Assembly (NCBI RefSeq): GCF_954871325.1
Contig: NC_088777.1
Span: 41,269,366 to 41,333,365, forward strand
Direction of reading: 5' to 3'
DNA length: 64,000 bases
Source of the DNA: Gordionus sp. m RMFG-2023
Taxonomy: Eukaryota > Nematomorpha > Gordioida > Chordodea > Parachordodidae
The position numbers and the translations under genes are program-made. Positions 9,860 through 22,419 of the stretch are shown here, piece after piece; within the stretch, counting starts at the first letter, position 1, and every line of letters begins with the position of its first letter. Below the pieces are notes generated by a model. The model was not told where the DNA came from. It saw only the letters and a list, made by a program, of their open reading frames with translations, and did not search any database.

Positions 9860-12800
9860 TTATAATATCGACTTTATTTTCCAATCGAATTTGGTCTCAT
9901 TCAAATTTTTCTTTAAATACTGAATAAGAGGTTTATAATAATTGAATATTGACTTAAAATCAATGTAATCCCTTTTGGTTAGTATTTTTAACCCTTCATG
10001 CCACTCTATTCCACGCCCCTTTTCCATAATTGATCTGTTTTTTTTTCAAAAAATAAATATAAAATTATGTTCTATAAGCCATTTAAAAATTAGGTGTAAT
10101 AAACTAATAAATTGATAAATAAGATTTTTTCTACCTTAATAAGCCTCCAGCTACTTTATTATCAAATAAATCACATTGGGACAATTCCATATTTATTTCA
10201 TCAATGCTTTTATCGCAAAGCCCTTCGAATATCTGATACTTTAACACGATGGCGTTTAAATATTTGGGAATATTTGCGTTGCTTACGATGAAATGATTTA
10301 GTCCCAAAGTGAAGAAATCTTTAACATCTTTTTTAATCTCGCGTGGCATTTCTAGTCCCTGTATTTCTCCCACGTATTGCCACCATAGCTCATTTAATTT
10401 AGTTGAGTCCGTTTGGCCCTCTATCAATTTATATTTCCATATCTCTAGGGTTAAAAAATACATCATTTTGGGGATATCGCGTAGAGCTTGATGTAGTAAA
10501 AACCTTTTTCGCAAATCTTTTCCTAAAAGGTTAAATGAAAGAGCAATTTAAATAAAAATAATTCGCATAACTTTTGATGAAAATATTGGGAGCGAACGAT
10601 TTATATATTTTTATGTCATTTTTTTTGACATAAAAGTCATATTACTTTTATAATGAAGTTTGGACATGAAAGTATTATATATTTTTGTTATATAACCTTG
10701 AATAAATCTTTATTAAAATAAGATGATTTATAAAAGATCAAAATTTTATAATTTTTATAATTCTATCATTACCTTGTGGCAACAAATTCATTCTTTTCAA
10801 GTTTTCCAAATTTAAAGCAGAGAGGGCTATCACCTCTCCTACGGCTTCCTCGAATTCGAGACTCATTGGATGTTGCATTGTAAGTGGAAGTTTGGAAAAT
10901 GCGTCATAGTATACGATATGCCCGATTTGATGATATATAGTAAACCAAGTCGAATATGTGGGGTCTGCACATAGCGTTAACCTTTATAAAGAGTTTCATG
11001 CCTATACACTTAATATTAAGCCTATTCAAGACATGAATCCAATAGAACATTATTCAATTCATTCTATTCGATTCATTTTATTCGTATTCACACGAATAAT
11101 AAAATTTATTATTTATATTCGATTTGAATAATTTCCATAATTTGTTTTTAAATATTATTCATACGTAAATATATTGACAGAAGCACATCTAATTTTAAAA
11201 ATAAAAAAATATTATAAGTAATCTGTTGATGAAAAAACATGCTATCAAATTATTAACAAAATTCATATTAATTTAATTTATAATGCCAAGCCATTTTTTA
11301 AAATTCGGCAGCAAATTAGTTCCAAATGATAAAAGCCCTTCACAGCAGTTGTTATCAACCAAGGCGCTTAGCCAGAAATTTTCTACAAGAGGGGGGCGGA
11401 GATAAATTTTTTTATGTTGGAACATTAAAAATTTATTAGAAATTTTCAATATAAAATTTATTATAACCAGTCTTGTTAAGGAGCGGAGCTACAGGAGCGG
11501 CGCTCCGGAGCGCCGCTACATTTTTTCAAAAAAAGCTGGAGCGCCCCTCCTTTTTAAAAATGAGAAGCGGGAGCGGGAGTAGCTCCTTTTAGGGCTGGAA
11601 CGGAGGAGCGGCGCTCCTCCGCTCCTTTAAATTTAATATATAAATTATATTATTTTTTAAATATTAATAATATATTTGTTAATTAAAATTTAATGAAAAT
11701 AAAATTATATTTTATTTAAATTTATTCATTATTAAATGTTGAGCCGAGTTTTATATTGATTTTTCATCTAATCATTTGAAACATTAAACATCAGTTTTTC
11801 CTTTTTATATTGAAAATTTTTTGAAAAATCTTGTACATCATTTTATAGATATATAATAAAAAATAGTTTTAGATATTATGGAAGTGATATAAATAAATTT
11901 AGGTTATGGAACCTATGAAAAAAGCTCTGAAAATCCTTGAAGGGGAGCTTCATATGGACATGGGTTTCCTAAGTCCTACCATTTTTAAACTCATTTCAAA
12001 ATTAAATGAATTATCAGATTTAGAGTTTTGCCAACCTCTTGTAAAGTCTCTCATCAGCGGTATTAATAAAAGGTTTATAATAAAACATAAATTATATCTA
12101 TTTAAATAACCTTATTGCAGATTTCCAAATATTTATCATGATGATAATATAATTGCAGCGATTGTCCATCCTGCATTTAAATTGAATTGGGAATGGATAA
12201 AAGATCCAAAAAATATGGAACTAAAAGCCAGATTAATTAATTTTTTAGGGAAACAAATACCCGAAGGAAAAATAGCTACAACTAGTTCACGGGAACCTTG
12301 TAATGATTTGGAAGATTTCTTTGGATTCCATGAAATCGATTACCATGAAAATAATATATTGGATAGATATTTTTTAAATAATGATAGCAAAATTACTATT
12401 TTTGAACAATTCCATGAATTAAAAAATATTTATATTAAATACAATACCCCGCTTCCTTCTAGTGCTCCTGTGGAGCCCCTATTTATTATCGCAAAACAGG
12501 TCTTAGGGGAGAAGCGTGGATGTTTGTTAGATTCTAATTTAGAAAATTTATTACTTTTAAAAGCTAATAAAAGATTATAAATATTTTGATATATCATATA
12601 ATATAAATAAAACGTTTTGATAAAAAAATATGATTTTGTTTCGTGTACCTTCTAAAAAAATGAAAATCAAAGGAGCGGTTATGGAGCGGCACTCCATTAG
12701 TTGGAGCGGGAGCGCTCCTTTTAATATGTAGTAGCGGGAGCGGGAGTTCGCTCCTTTTGAGAAGGTAGGAGCGGGAGCGGGAGTCGCTACTTTTAAAAAG

Positions 12801-15800
12801 GAGCGTTAACAAGACTGATTATAACCAATCTTATTAAAAATGACAATTTTGAACCCAAGTAATAAAATTGGAAAATTCAAAATATAAGAGCAAATATAAT
12901 ATTAAAAAATATTATAGCTATAACCGGTATGCAAGTCACAGTATAATATAGAATTAAACATTATATGATTTAAATCAAAATATCGTTCATAGATGAAAAT
13001 TTAATTTTATTTTCCATTGTGCCAATTTTTAATCTTCTTTTCCATTGTGCCAATTTTTCAATAACTTGTTCTAAATTTGGATTAAATTGCGATATTTATT
13101 GAGTAAAGCTAGTCCATTCAATCAATTTTAAGATGATGTACTTTTGAGATAAGTTTTTATTCACCGTAATAAAGAAAAGGTGCTTTCGTTTGTGCTAATA
13201 CTGATTGTTGGTATTGTAATATAGCCAAAATATATAGTCATTTTAATATATTTGGAAAAAACTCCAAAATATATTTTAAAGTATGCAATGGCCGTTGCGT
13301 TTCTTTGAGGATTATCTACTAAAATTAATTTTTTATACCAAGATTTAAATTCTGAAATTGATATGTATACAGATATATTTGCATCCAGCGCCATGCCAAG
13401 ACTTTTGGTGGCACGTGGCAAAAACAATTTGGCAACCCCTTAAGATAACATTATTTACCTAAGCTTATTTGATAATTTTTCGCAATGAGAACTAAAAGCA
13501 TATACACTTTATTAAATTTTAATCATAAATGAGTGTTCAAAAATATTGCAATTTAATTTTTCCTACTCGCCTTTTTATTTAAAAAGGGATATTATGTCAA
13601 TATAATCTAACGAGGAGGCGATATCATTTTCTATTGAAATTAAAGAGAGGTTAACAAGTTGGTTCTGGGCCATACAGGATCGTAGGTAAGTTTTAATTAA
13701 ATAGAGCTTTGAGAAGCTGCGTTCTGCAGATGCCACGGTAAATGGAATGGTTAAAATTATCATTTATAATATGGATATATTTGGTAAGGCTTCATTTTAC
13801 CTATTAGTGTTAATATAGAGTAAAATTTCCAATGGAGTTTTTATGGGGATGCCTGCTTAATATATTCACTAAATTTTTTATTTTAATTCAATTAGTAGGT
13901 CTTGCAGATTAATATCTTTTTCCAGCGTATCCTGATCTGTTATAAAACTAATTGATAACATTTTTTATTTATCTCAGGCGTATTTATTAATTCTGGTATA
14001 TTGAATACAAATCCAAAATAAGAAAGAGCTTTAACTGCTGGAAAGATTCATCCAGCGAATTTCTCGCTAGATCTAGTAATATATTGAAAAATTTAATCTC
14101 ATATTTTTTTGAGGACCATGTATAGGCGTTTCATTTCCTTCATAAGAAAATTGTTTTTGAACTTTCCGTCTAGAAATTAATTTTATTAAAGAAAGGTACT
14201 GATCTTCTATACTCATTTTCAATTTTTGTGCAAGCTTTTCCTCTGAGTTGAGGGATTTTTGAAAGTCATTTTTCATAAAGCGATATAAAAAATCTTGCTT
14301 ATTTTCTATGGGTGTAATGGTTCTTTCAAATTGCATGACCTTATTTACTAAATCCACCTGGGTTAATATATCAAACCAGATGACAAGAGTTACCAAAAAT
14401 CGGAGTTTAATTCTTTAGCCAATAAGGTTTCTGCACCATTTAGGGTCATTAGTTTTTCCGGATACGTGTATTAGTGCATCGTAAATATCACCAACTTGGA
14501 TTCTATCCTTTATACTCCCTATACACTCCCATCGCGTTTCGATTAACAGTTTAAACATTATTTATGTGATCCTTCAAAATTTGCTATCGCTTGAGTCAAA
14601 ACAGAAAAGAATAAATATTCGCTGGACAACGCCAAAAAATGATTTTGTGGTGATGATCGTGTCATGTCACTAAAAGATTTAAGCGGTAACAACCACAAGG
14701 CATAATTCTGTGCAGCATTTGGGGTCATTAGTTTTTTCAGATGCGTCTATTAGTATATCGTAAAATATCACCAATCTGTTAATGGCCTTTACACTCTCCA
14801 TCTTACATTCCCATCGCGTTTCAGATAAAACGAACGCTAATGAATGATCATACGACTAATGATGCTCACGCCATGTCACCAAGTAGCTTATTAAAGTTAT
14901 TGCAATCATAAGATATAAAAGACGCTCTCCGATTTATTTCCAATATTCAAGCTTAAACCTCTTTATAATATCCTTTCATATTTGATCCATTATCGTAACC
15001 TTGTCTTGACAATTATTTATCTCTAATCCCAGTTTTTTAATGATAAAAATGCTTCTACCAAGGCCTGTGTCATACTGGAATCGATTTTTAGAAAGCCAGC
15101 AAATATCATTTATTTCAACGGGTTCTACGTATCGTATAATTATGGTTAATTATTCCTGGTGACTTCTGTTTGGTATATAGTCTAATATTATGAAAAAATA
15201 TATTTCCTATCAAGTTAATTTCATGAATTCGATTTTCAAAGTAATGATAATAAATTTTACTATTCTTAAATTGACGAATGTAGCCGAATAATACTATAGC
15301 AAATATTGACAATAAATCGTGAAACCTAAAATATTTCCATTTTTATGGATGGTTGATATTTCTATGCTTCCTCGAATACATTTCATTGGCCTCAAAAGTG
15401 AATGATTACGATAATTCTATCCAAAACTGCACGCCATATCTTTTTATTATCTTCTATTAGTTGTTTATGTTCATTATCAATCGTTTGATTTTTACTAAAC
15501 GATTTTCTAGCTCAATCCATTGTAACTATCAACATGTTTTTGAGAATACATGATCATTTACGGGATCTGAAAAATGTTTCTAGTCATTTATAGCCTTCGT
15601 TATTTGTCGAATTTGGAAAAAGATTACAACAAAAACAATAGATAGACTAATTGATTATTTAAAGTTTTCGCATATGGAGTGTAGGGGTAAAATGTCTACC
15701 ATTTTTAATTAGTGGAAAATTAAAATTCTCGATTCGTTAAGGGTTTTTTCGCAGAATCAGTTATCCACGGCACCTATACTGTCCCCGTTTGTGTTAAAAT

Positions 15801-18800
15801 TTTTAGGGGAACAATTGCTCAATATGTTGTATTTTGCTGTAGATTACCATGAGAAAAATTGTGAGCCAGCGACTTCTACGGGATCCTCATTATGAGAGGG
15901 AAAAATATGTTACTAGCGACCTGCAGAATCGTCGTGATGGGAGAGAGAAATATGTGAACCAGCAACTTCTGTAGGATCGTCATGATCGGCCATAAGAATA
16001 TCAATGTGCTCATGATCGAGTTGGATATCGAGTATTTTTGGCATTTCACTTGTGATGTCACATTTTCATCTTTAACATGTTTTAAAATAGCCCCTTTAGA
16101 ATTAATGTTCGCGCATCTTTCTTTTTCGTTTCTCAACATCTACATCAAATTTCCCATTTTGAAAATTGGTTAATAAATAAATGGCGTCTCCTAACAATTC
16201 AATTCACTGAACAGTATTTTTAATTAATCTAGTTTGTCATTTTTTAAGGGCTCGAAACTAGCATATGAGATTTTATATATTAAATTAAACATTTATTATC
16301 AAATCTAAATCTTAATTAAAATAATAACTCATTCTAGATTATTTAAAGGGTACCCACACAAAAGCTCTGTGTTAAATGAAGACTAGTGTGAAGTTTTTTA
16401 TTTTAAAATGGACTAATCATAATAATCAAAGTGCCTCATAGCGAATAGACTAAATATTTATCAAAATAGTTATTTAATATAAATTGTTTTTTAAAAAATA
16501 AATATTTTATACTTTTTACTTACCCATTTCTTTTTTTGCTAATAGAAAATTTAAATAAATTATTTTTCAAGATTATTAACAAACAGAGAAAAAAAAAGAA
16601 AAATGTAGTATATGCAAAAATCCTTATTTTCCAAGAAGCTAAAAATAAATGAGTAAAATGACAAAATTTGGTGGCCCCTAAAATTATCTATTTTGACCGT
16701 CCCCGTCTACACGACCTTGTTTATATCCTCTGAATAAAATTTAGCTAAATATTTAATTTCAGGTGATAATATTTGTAAGGATAGAACTATTTAATGAATC
16801 ATTAATCGTTTATCAATTTGAGTCAAAAATTTATCCAAAAGTGGGATAACAACGGTTATTTTTTGATCCTTAATTGAGTCCACTTTAATATTGCATTTGT
16901 TTATCTAGGTGCAAGAAGCTTGCGTCTCAAAATGATATAATTTAATTTTCACCTCAATAATTATAAATCTCGTGAAATGGTGATATTATCTCTTAGATTT
17001 CTAGACTGTAATAAAATAACCTTAACAATTCTTATAACTTCCGCCAAATCCATATCATTTTTTTGAAAATATAACATGTCCAATCCAAAGATAATCGGCT
17101 GTCATAGAATTTAATAATGAATATTTCAGATAAAATATCTAGTTTTAATATTCTTCAAGGCATTCCAGGCTCGTATAGATTCAAAAATGCTGTAAAAGCT
17201 AGATGTCTAAGGCTCTATCTTGTTGGACATTCTTTTTGCATTCTCATTCTTGTAGCATGAGAAGTCTCAGAAATAATTCTATTCAAAAAATTCTGCGTCT
17301 ATGGATATCTGAACATTTAATACACTAAAAATGTTTCTTAATCATAGTTCTAGATATAAATAAATAGATTTTTTTTGGTTGATAAAATTTTCCTATATCC
17401 ATCAATGTTTAAGGATTAAAAAATGTAGAACTTATTTGAAATATAATACTTTGCAATTCACAATTTATTACTCTTCTATTTTTTCATAATTTTTTGCTAC
17501 GGAGTGGGGGGGGGGGTGCAATATCTACGCGCCTGTATATACCATGTTTATTACATCACCTATCAGATTGATAGGTTGTCAATTGAAATAACAAATAATT
17601 AATTGATTAAAAACAATATTATTATTCCTAATAATTTGAATATTCAATCAAATTATTCAAACAATTTGTCTAATAATCTTATTTAAACAACAAATAATTT
17701 ACTATTCATATTCGTTACTTACAAATTGTCCATTAGAGATTGTCCATTAGAGAAAGTGGTCAAAGATAATCATAGGTCCCCTAAATTATTATATTGTTAG
17801 AATTTACAAAATACTTTTATCGAAATAGTATTGTATTTGATTAGAAATTTATAAAATATTCAAAAACTTTATTATTAAATATTTATATTAATAAAATTTT
17901 AAAAAATGATTACGATGTAAATAATCTCATGACATTATAATTTTCACATTTAAAAACATTTTCATAAATTTTTTTTAAATAGCTGAGGGATTTATAAAAT
18001 ATTTTTTGCCCCAAATATATCATATTGCCTAATGCTATTTTAGAACTGTAAATTTAAACTTTTAAACTTCTATTATTAAAATGAAATTCACTAAACTGGC
18101 AAGCACCTAGGCTAGTTTCTTACTTATTGCATCATTGCTCAATTAAAATCGCGAGATTTTAATTGCTTATAACCTTTCAATTTAAAATGATATGATTAAC
18201 TATTTTATTTTTTACAATAAATTATGTTTTTCTAATTAACTGTTATATTAATTATAATAATTTAATTTATCTATTATTTAAATATCAATTAATTTTTTCA
18301 AAATCTGTTATATAATATATTCATCTATTGCTTTAAATCAGGTTAACGAACCGTTAAGTATAATGTTTAAATTCCATTTTGGTTCTTAATATAAAATTCT
18401 AGTATGGTTTCGTTTCGTTCCGATATTTTGAACAAATTTCTTGGTTTTTTCTGCTTTAGAAATTCGTATAGGTTCTTTCCTATTTTTATAAATATTGGAT
18501 TTTTTTTATAAGATTTGAATTTTTTTTAAAATTAATCTTAAATATAAATTTTTTAATTGGCCCATAATAATCTAATAAAAAATATCAGAGACCTGCAGAG
18601 GTTCCATTATACGGCCCGGCTCGAATTAAAAAATTTTCGGCCCGGCCCGGATTTTTTTCAAAAATTTTTTACGGCCCGGCTCGGGTTTAAAAATTTTAGG
18701 CCCGGCCCGAATATTTAAAAAAAAATATTTGGGGCCCGGCCAGGCCTGGATTTAAAAAAAATTTTTGGGCCGGGCTCGGAATTTTTTATAATTATATTCG

Positions 18801-21800
18801 ACCTGGTATATGCAAAAAATTCATTATTTCGTATTTTATCATATTTTTCGGTGTGTATAATCATTTAATAAGCAAGTATATTAGATAATGTTGTTAAACG
18901 GCTCGTTTTGAGCCGATTTTTAAAAACCAGCCTCGAAATTTCGATACTATATGTTTAGACCTTTGCTCCTTCTATGAGCAAAATTTTTAAGCTTGCATAA
19001 TATTTTTCTGGATAAAACACTGAGTTAGCCGTTTTTAAAAATCGGCTCAAAACGAGCCGTTTAACAACACTAAAATTTTTTTTATTCTAAACATATATTT
19101 AGTATATTTCAAATTGATACTATAAAAAATTTGTGTAAATAATATTTTGAGAAATATACTATGTATTTATAAAAAAAATAAAAATGATATTTTAATTAAT
19201 AAAAAATATAACATACATTATATATTATATAATAATGTATTTAATCCTTTGCGTATTTATTCCATGCAGGAAAACTATAATTTTATTATGTAATAAATAC
19301 TATAAATGTTAGCTAGTGTTAACTTTCACCAAACATTATATTAATCATAACTATATATAATCATTATAACCATATCTAATTGACGAATATAATAATTCAT
19401 GTTGTATAAATTTTTAAAAAAAATATGGCCCGGCCCTGGTACCCGGGCCGGGCTTAGGACCGGGCCTGCAGGTCTCTGAAAAATATATAAAATATAAAAG
19501 CGACAAAAATTGATGAAATATTAAGTTGAATTTCATGTGAAATAAGGAATAAATTTGTACTATATATTTTTTATACTTTCAAATTAGGCCAATTATTTAA
19601 AAAAATATAAATATTTGTAAAACCCACGATTTGTATTTATAACGTTTCAGTTCTTTCTTTTTCTTGTAACGATTCTTTTGTGGTTCTGAAAATTATAACC
19701 GTTCATTCCAGTTTGGTGGTTCGGTTTTTCAAAACTTTACATAATTTATCTTACTAATCGATAAAATTATAGTCTAATCATCTTCATAAACATTTTGTTC
19801 AATACTGTTAAAGATAATATTAGCAACTTATATAATGTATAAATTCTTTATATAGAATGTAGATAGTTATGTCATACCTATAATCTCTACAATTGAGCAT
19901 ATTATAAGTAACAGGATCCTTAACACTTAGATTACATTTATTCTTGGTTTGAAAGATTGATTTATTATAAAAAGAGTATGGTAATTTTGGAAAATTTAAA
20001 TCATCAAAATATGCTAGAGTCGTTTGTGCCAAATCGAGTAGAGACATCGATTTATCTTGAATTAAAGTATTTATATCTTTTTCAAAATTATCATTAGAAT
20101 CAAAGTTGGTCCAATCACTTCCCCATAGATCACCTAATTCATTTATATTTAAGTGGAAATTATATAATTAAATTATTATTTTAAAGCACCGGTCAAATGA
20201 ATGGGTATCCTTCCTCCGGGGAAATCAGAATCACTTAGATTATAGTTTTTTTTCAATCCTTGTTTGACAAATGTGTGTAACAACTCATAAAATTCCTTCA
20301 TTTTATTGATAATTTTGTATAAATGTTGTATTTTAGCAACTTCATCGTCTTTTGATAATAAATATAATTAATAATAATTTACAAATAAAAGCATAAAATA
20401 GTTTAAATAAACCTTGTTTTATGCAGCAATATCCATAGGAACGAGTCATATTGATTACATTAGACCTAATATTCTCTAATTTTCCCCTGAAATCTGGATT
20501 CCAGATAGCTCTTTTATAATTATCCAAAAAACATTCGTCCATCCTTAACATAAAATACCTTCCCTTACTTGATCTATTTTCAACCTTATACGTTGGATTA
20601 ATATTTGATTCCGTTGGTTTGATTTGTTTATACTGCAAAAAGGCTAATATCTTATACACTTTATATTCGTGAAAATGTTCTTAAAAAAATATAATTTATA
20701 ATTATATAACATGATTATTAAATCTTCAATGATCAAAATGAATTTCAAATTTACAAATAACCTTTTTTCTCCAAACTGTATTCCAGATTTTGTGAGATGG
20801 AAGTAACATCATTCCTCAAATTTGAGTTCACGAATTTTAAAGATGGTTTATAATTCTGAAACTCTTCATGCCAATTTTCTAATCGGGATTCTTTTAATTT
20901 AACTATTTTCTTAAGATTTTGCAGACTACTTTCGGTCATATTAATAGCATTTTGAAAATGACACATATTTGCTTCGCTAAATATCGTCTGCATTTCACGC
21001 ATGTAATTGTTTAATGACACTATTATGTTATATAATTAAATTTTAATTTTAATAACTGGGTTATATTTTTAATTTTATACCCCTAATTTACCAGCAGAGA
21101 TTTTAACTGTACAAACATTCAAAATTATTATATTAAATGATATTATATGACTTTTAATTAAATGTTTTAGAGGAAACATAGCTTCTCTTACCAAGCAGAG
21201 TCTAATAGAGTGCGCAATAAAATTTCAAAATTAATGGAAATTTTTTAAACTTATTTTGGTAAATAAACTATACACAGGAATTTTTTGCGCCATCTACGTT
21301 TGAATTTTACGGTTTCCCTTCACCCTAACATTTGCAGCTCCTTACTAAATTATTTCTCGAAAAATTTATATTTTGCTGTACCATTGTCTTTAAACAATTA
21401 TTTTCTTCTTTTTTCTAAATTATTTCATAAAAGACATTTTGATGGAAGATGTCTCTTTTGGTGATATATTCTTTGTAAACCATGAAAATATAAAATTGCA
21501 ATATAGGAAATTTGTGATTATGAAAAAGATGTATATAAAATTAAAGAAACAAATGAAGATTGGAGGGTAAAAATTGGAACAAAAGTTACATATATCTACA
21601 ATAAATATCGTTTCTGAAATGTTAATTTTTAGAAGAAAACTTGCTGTTTGCCTACAAAAGGACGATTAGAAGAAATAAAACAGAATTACCAAAGGGGTTC
21701 ACTACTTCGGAATAAATAACGATCATTTTAACTTTATTTAAAAGATCGCGAATATTTTTTTATCACAATGATATTGATTGTTACATAACTTTTTAAAGGA

Positions 21801-22413
21801 AATATATTATATAATTATAATGATCAGATTTTACACATTAACATAAATAATTTCTTTTACATTTTAATTATAAATAAATCTGGGAATTTTTTTATATTTT
21901 TGCTGAATATGTCATTTAGGGTGTTTTATTAACCAATAATATCGACATGACAAAATACCTAAAAATTCGTTCAAAATATTTATTTTTCTCTTTTGATGAT
22001 CCAAAAATATATTTCTACCTATTATAATAATTTTTATCTTATTTAAAATTTATTGAGATTCGAAAGATATCTTTTTAGAGATATAAAATTTACTTTATAT
22101 TTACGGGTGGTAACACATTAAAAAAAATAATTTTTTTTATCAAATGAAAATGATCTCATAGAATATATGCCAAGATATCTGACTTAAAAATCTAAATATT
22201 ATATTTTAGATAATCAAACTATAATTTTAAATAAATAATGCTCTAAAAGCAAACATTTATAAAGATTTTAAGAAAAAAATTATGAATTATGTATATGTGT
22301 ATTTATATATAATATGTAATATCAAACTTACGTTGTATTTCTTGATCAAAACTTGAAAATAACAGGTTACTTCTTATCATTAATAATAATATCGAAATAT
22401 ATATCTTCTTCAT
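9860..22413 (-). CDS. Angiotensin-converting-enzyme-like (peptidase M2) protein, predicted catalytically dead
   Basis: M2 peptidases are secreted zinc dipeptidyl-carboxypeptidases. Eight exons on the - strand fit in phase: 22332-22413, 20762-21019, 20413-20679, 20190-20348, 19878-20133, 10773-10981, 10135-10522 and 9860-10034, for 597 residues. Exon 1 encodes a signal peptide (MKKIYISILLLMIRSNLLFS). Family landmarks: REMQTIFSEANMCH; IPIHLTGDLWGSDW (human IPAHLLGNMWAQTW); LPYSFYNKSIF; the active-site exon with HQIGH (residues 358-362); FEEAVGEVIALS; LKYQIFEGLC; and a C-terminal IFNYYKPLIQYL. Both zinc histidines and the zinc glutamate (24 residues after HQIGH, as in ACE) are kept, but the catalytic glutamate of HEXXH is Gln359. 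The positions equivalent to the substrate histidines (HASA and FHIPSS motifs of ACE) and Tyr520 are also changed. Several N-glycosylation sites are present. About 80 residues of the usual N-terminal lid have no exon that I could find. The 267-nt exon at 20413 is extra relative to ACE and less certain. Confidence 0.85.
11468..12817 (+). mobile_element. Compact hAT transposon with intact ends and a partial transposase
   Basis: A 1350-bp element with inverted ends CAGTCTTGTTAA / TTAACAAGACTG and a perfect 8-bp target duplication ATTATAAC (11460-11467 and 12818-12825). Subterminal regions carry repeated GGAGCG/CGCTCC motifs on both sides, typical of transposase-binding sites. It encodes only the C-terminal part of a hAT transposase. 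It lies in the 8.9-kb intron of the ACE-like gene, on the opposite strand. A decayed relative is at 51895-53110. Confidence 0.88.
11906..12580 (+). CDS. hAT transposase, C-terminal half, two exons
   Basis: Exons 11906-12072 and 12121-12580 join across a 48-nt GT-AG intron to give 208 residues without a stop. The N-terminal part reads KALKILEGELHMDMGFLSPT; after the intron come RFPNIYHDDNIIAAIVHPAFKL and, near the end, the hAT dimerisation signature FIKYNTPLPSSAPVE (here YIKYNTPLPSSAPVEPLF) and LLLLKANK. The RNase-H-like DDE core normally upstream is not encoded in the element. The in-phase splice and uninterrupted frame suggest recent mobilisation by a full-length relative, or a retained dimerisation module. 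Confidence 0.8.
13161..16139 (-). pseudogene. Decayed hAT transposase of the DUF4371/ZMYM type
   Basis: On the - strand, from high to low coordinates, there are fragments of one family: ELENRLVK.., IEDNKKIWRAVLD (about 15450), a TQALVEAFLSL piece (about 15050), VIWFDILTQVDLVNKVMQ to SIEDQYLSLIKL (14396-14073), then the C-terminal dimerisation motif VASAERSFSKLYLIKTYLRS (13575-13763). A second C-terminal motif of the same kind (IYFGYITIPTISISTNESTFSLLR) lies at 13161-13427, so two copies have been juxtaposed. Many stops and frame changes. It fills part of the ACE-like intron. Confidence 0.7.
16160..18577. other. Intronic, no gene recognised
   Basis: Part of the 8.9-kb ACE-like intron. A/T-rich with no supported open frame. 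A run of 13 G at about 17504-17516 is followed by TACGCGCCTGTA; a near-identical word follows a G-run at 63067-63122, suggesting the end of a shared repeat that I could not delimit. Confidence 0.35.
18586..19478. mobile_element. GGCCCGG-rich hAT MITE with CAGAGACCTGCAG ends
   Basis: An 893-bp element with inverted ends CAGAGACCTGCAG / CTGCAGGTCTCTG and a perfect 8-bp target duplication AAAAATAT (18578-18585 and 19479-19486). The left and right arms carry alternating GGCCCGG and A/T runs, like the elements at 1487 and 53381 but with a different terminus. No coding capacity. A smaller palindromic repeat sits inside at 18893-19071. Confidence 0.88.
18893..19071. repeat. Short palindromic repeat nested in a MITE
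   Basis: Inverted arms of about 35 bp (GTTGTTAAACGGCTCGTTTT and its complement CGAGCCGTTTAACAAC) flank a 110-bp core. A truncated copy of the core and one arm is at about 28845-28960, inside another hAT element. No clear target duplication. Confidence 0.65.
21442..21715 (+). CDS. Candidate small gene of unknown function inside the first ACE-like intron (antisense)
   Basis: I do not recognise this sequence. On the + strand an ATG opens MEDVSFGDIFF (21442-21474). A 32-nt GT-AG interval follows, then EICDYEKDVYKIKETNEDWR from 21507. A further GT-AG interval leads to a charged stretch that stays open to a stop at 21715 in one frame (LLFAYKRTIRRNKTELPKGF) and is also open in another. The residue composition looks coding, unlike the surrounding A/T-rich intron. 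It may be a real small gene, a retained fragment or chance. Confidence 0.25.
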
Positions 22414-22419
22414 TATCGC

